A stretch of 8,449 nt of DNA from Caldisericia bacterium. Lineage in GTDB: Bacteria; Caldisericota; Caldisericia; B22-G15. The position numbers and the translations under genes are program-made. The notes beneath the pieces are model-generated. The model ran no database searches. It had not been told where the DNA came from and saw only the letters and a program-made list of their open reading frames with translations. This document shows, piece after piece, positions 6,586-8,449 of this stretch. The stretch covers positions 1 through 8,449 of the forward strand of contig JAGGSY010000038.1 of assembly GCA_021158845.1 (NCBI GenBank), written 5' to 3'. The number at the start of each line of letters is the position of its first letter. The first letter of the stretch is position 1.

Positions 6586-7898
6586 AAGATTTCCTCCATT
6601 TGCATTCCTCTTGAACCTTTTATTGCCACTATGTCTCCCTCTTTAATAATTTTCAAGAGAAATTCTCTTAAATTGTCTTTTGAGTCGAAGTGTTTACTAT
6701 TCAACCCTCTCTTTTTAACTTCCTCAGAGATATATCTTGATAGATTTCCAAAAGTTAAAACTAAATCATCTTCCTTTAAGTTTACAAATTTTCCAATTTC
6801 TCTGTGAAGCATCTCCTCCTTTTCTCCAAGTTCCAGCATATCTCCAAGAACATATATAACCCTCCTTTCACCTCTTACTCTATCAATACTTGTTATCAAT
6901 TCCTTCACAGATGATGGATTGGAGTTGTAATAATCTTTAATAAAGATAACTCCATTTTTCTTTTCAACTTCCATCCTTCCCCACATAGGAGAGAAATTTC
7001 TAAGGCTCTCCCTTATCCTCTCTATGGATATACCAAATTCCAGTCCAACAGAGATTGCGGCAAGAGATGAATAGATAAATGGATATCCAAAGGTTCTGAG
7101 TTTAAACTCTTCTCCTTCACAACGAAACCTTGTCCCTTCTATGTCCATCTCTATATCCTTTGCTGTTATATCTCCTTTCTTTATTCCGTATGTTATTGTC
7201 TTTACCTTTCTTATATCCTTCATTTTTAACACATTTGGATCATCTGCATTGAGAAACAAAATTCCATTCTCTGGAAGAGACAAAACAAGTTTACTCTTTG
7301 CCTTAAAGACACCATCAAGATCCTTATGAAACTCTGTATGTGAGTATCCTATGTTTGTTACAACTCCTATATCAGGTCTAACCATCTTTAGAATTTCCTC
7401 TATCTCTTCAGAAGTTTGAGCAGAAATTTCAGATACAAATATTTTTTCATCGGTGTACTCAAATATGGATATGGGAATACCAATTTCTGTATTATAATTT
7501 CCCACTGTTTTCAATGTTTTGATTGTGGAGGAAAGAACGCTAAAGATCATCTCTTTAGTGGTTGTTTTCCCTGCACTTCCAGTAATTCCAATAACACTAT
7601 CAATCCTATCCCTTACAAATGCACCAATCTTTTTTAAGGAAGAGAGGGTATCTTTAACCTCTATTATAAAAAATTCCTCTGGTTTTTTTACTTTTTTCTC
7701 CACCACCGCACCCAGTGATCCATGAATTTTTGCATCCTCAATATATAAATGACCATCAGTTCTTTTTCCTTTAAGGGCAAAGAATAAGAAATCCCTTCCA
7801 CAGAGTTTAGAATTTACACATATATGTCTAATCATTGCATCCTTTCCATAAAAGTTTCCATCTATTATCCTTGCTATCTTAGTTCCTCTTAATTCCAT
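6579..7898 (-). CDS. murF: UDP-MurNAc-tripeptide--D-alanyl-D-alanine ligase MurF
   Basis: MurF is the cytoplasmic ATP-dependent ligase that adds D-Ala-D-Ala to UDP-MurNAc-tripeptide, the last soluble step. It is 439 aa, typical. The N-terminal domain includes the substrate-binding stretch VNSKLCGRDFLFFALKG (28-44), comparable to the S-R-x-v-x-G-x-lF-a-l-G pattern of MurF. The central domain has the P-loop GSAGKTTT (107-114), NYNTEIG (134-140), SEISAQ (156-161), TNIGYSH (181-187), the carbamylated Lys candidate Lys201 and NADDPN (217-222). The C-terminal domain has WGRME (306-310), DYYNSNPSS (322-330), LGDMLELG (351-358) and IKGSRGMQME (426-435), which is diagnostic of MurF. The usual G-x-H-N-x-x-N-x-LAA element reads GYPFIYSSLAA (271-281), without the His and the second Asn. 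The ATG at 7898 has AAAGGAG 7 nt upstream and overlaps the end of murE by 20 nt. Identification is very secure. Confidence 0.97.
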   Translation of the reverse strand: MELRGTKIARIIDGNFYGKDAMIRHICVNSKLCGRDFLFFALKGKRTDGHLYIEDAKIHGSLGAVVEKKVKKPEEFFIIEVKDTLSSLKKIGAFVRDRIDSVIGITGSAGKTTTKEMIFSVLSSTIKTLKTVGNYNTEIGIPISIFEYTDEKIFVSEISAQTSEEIEEILKMVRPDIGVVTNIGYSHTEFHKDLDGVFKAKSKLVLSLPENGILFLNADDPNVLKMKDIRKVKTITYGIKKGDITAKDIEMDIEGTRFRCEGEEFKLRTFGYPFIYSSLAAISVGLEFGISIERIRESLRNFSPMWGRMEVEKKNGVIFIKDYYNSNPSSVKELITSIDRVRGERRVIYVLGDMLELGEKEEMLHREIGKFVNLKEDDLVLTFGNLSRYISEEVKKRGLNSKHFDSKDNLREFLLKIIKEGDIVAIKGSRGMQMEEILC

Positions 7899-8449
7899 GA
7901 ATTATCTCCTTTACAGTCTCCACATCAGAATATTTTACCCTATTTCCACGAATAAGCATAAAACTCTCATCCCCTCTTCCAAGGATGAAGAGTCCATCAG
8001 AATTATTTGTAAGCTTTACACCATACTCAATTGCCTCTCTTCTGTCCTCAATAAATTTAAAAGGAATACCGTATCTTTTAAGAAGTTTCATAAAATCTCT
8101 ATTACACATAAAGGGAGTTTTTGTCATTGTATCATCTGAGGTTACTATAACAAAGTCAAACAGTTTCTTTACTATATTAAAAATTTTTATGGTCTCTCTT
8201 ATATCCTCTTCCTCAAAGAATGAGAATACAAGAATCCTTCTCTTGACAAGAGGGAAAAGGTCCATAATTTTTTCAAAGCAGGGAGGGGTATTACACTTGT
8301 CTACCACTATTAAAGGATTTTTAGATAGTATCTCCCATCTACCAGGGGGTCTCTTTATATCTTTAATCTTTTCCACAAAAGAGATTACATTATTATAAAA
8401 TATTTTTAAAAAGGAGAGGGCAGGAAGAACTATGTCAATATCACCCCTT
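7879..8449 (-). CDS. murE: MurE-like Mur ligase, C-terminal part only, with divergent motifs
   Basis: The 189 visible residues match the end of the central domain and the C-terminal domain of MurE, the ligase that adds the third peptide residue (meso-DAP, L-Lys or another) to UDP-MurNAc-L-Ala-D-Glu. The frame is open to the window edge, so the gene starts beyond 8449; a GTG at 8376 is internal, not the start. Counting from the first visible codon, family-like elements are PPGRWE (34-39), VVD (48-50), VIVTSD (100-105), EDRREAIEYGVKL (134-146) and LGRGDE (156-161). Its position just before murF also fits murE. Several motifs are changed: VDYAHTPD reads VDKCNTPP (49-56), the GxGGDRDxxKRP loop reads FSFFEEEDIRET (75-86), DNPR reads DDTM (105-108), GKGHE reads GRGDE (157-161), and the HNxxNxLAA element near residues 5-13 lacks its second Asn. 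It could be a true MurE with unusual specificity, or a MurE-fold protein with reduced activity. The P-loop is outside the window, so activity cannot be judged. Confidence 0.85.
   Translation of the reverse strand, partial: RGDIDIVLPALSFLKIFYNNVISFVEKIKDIKRPPGRWEILSKNPLIVVDKCNTPPCFEKIMDLFPLVKRRILVFSFFEEEDIRETIKIFNIVKKLFDFVIVTSDDTMTKTPFMCNRDFMKLLKRYGIPFKFIEDRREAIEYGVKLTNNSDGLFILGRGDESFMLIRGNRVKYSDVETVKEIIHGIKRN
7906..7912 (-). promoter_or_regulatory. Shine-Dalgarno site for murF inside murE
   Basis: AAAGGAG on the minus strand lies 7 nt before the murF ATG at 7898. Being within the last codons of murE, it supports re-initiation by ribosomes finishing murE. Similar sites precede mraY (GGAGG, 6593-6597), murD (GGAGGT, near 5632-5637) and murC (AAAGGAG, 2197-2203). 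Confidence 0.7.

Noticed and set aside
7879..8376. A separate 165-residue gene starting with GTG at 8376
   Set aside because: The frame stays open to the window edge and the upstream codons match the end of the MurE central domain, so this is the tail of a longer gene.
7985..8398. Plus-strand open frame of 137 codons opposite murE
   Set aside because: It is antisense to a conserved coding region, its product is not recognisable, and it lacks independent support. The other plus-strand frames (for example 5174-5563 and 42-308) are rejected for the same reason.
1..8449. Search for CRISPR arrays, tRNA or rRNA genes, insertion sequences, riboswitches and phage or defence genes
   Set aside because: All bases are accounted for by eight core coding sequences on one strand; no array-like repeats, transposase or structured RNA pattern was seen.

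Overview
The window is a gap-free stretch of a peptidoglycan and cell-division (dcw/mra) gene cluster, with every gene on the minus strand. In transcription order (high to low coordinates) it reads murE (3' part only), murF, mraY, murD, ftsW, murG, murC, murB (5' part only). This is the classical bacterial dcw order. Both outer genes run off the window: the start of murE lies beyond base 8449 and the end of murB lies beyond base 1.

Together the genes cover most of the route from UDP-MurNAc to polymerised glycan. MurB makes UDP-MurNAc. MurC, MurD, MurE and MurF add L-Ala, D-Glu, the third residue and D-Ala-D-Ala. MraY moves the phospho-MurNAc-pentapeptide to undecaprenyl phosphate to give lipid I. 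MurG adds GlcNAc to give lipid II. FtsW is a SEDS-family polymerase of the division site. MurA, Ddl, FtsQ, FtsA, FtsZ and the FtsI/PBP2 partner are not in the window.

All seven gene junctions overlap or abut (overlaps of 20, 7, 0, 17, 4, 8 and 14 nt), and a clear Shine-Dalgarno sequence for each downstream gene sits inside the end of the gene before it. There is no intergenic space for an internal promoter, terminator, RNA gene or mobile element, and I see none. The segment looks like one translationally coupled operon.

The organism is a bacterium that makes peptidoglycan. The DNA is AT-rich, the coding strand is purine-rich, arginine is mostly AGA/AGG, and the proteins are rich in Lys, Glu and Ile, poor in Gln, and compact. 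That suggests a thermophile or a deep-branching AT-rich lineage (for example Caldisericota-, Dictyoglomota-, Thermotogota- or WOR-3-like), but the phylum cannot be fixed from this sequence alone.

Most genes are ordinary and intact. The part most worth a second look is the C-terminal domain of murE, which has lost several signature motifs of the family, including the DNPR-type motif that reads the third amino acid. Milder changes occur in the equivalent nucleotide-side motifs of MurC, MurD and MurF, in the catalytic loop of FtsW, and in the proton-donor position of MurB. I found no evidence of a new multi-gene system.
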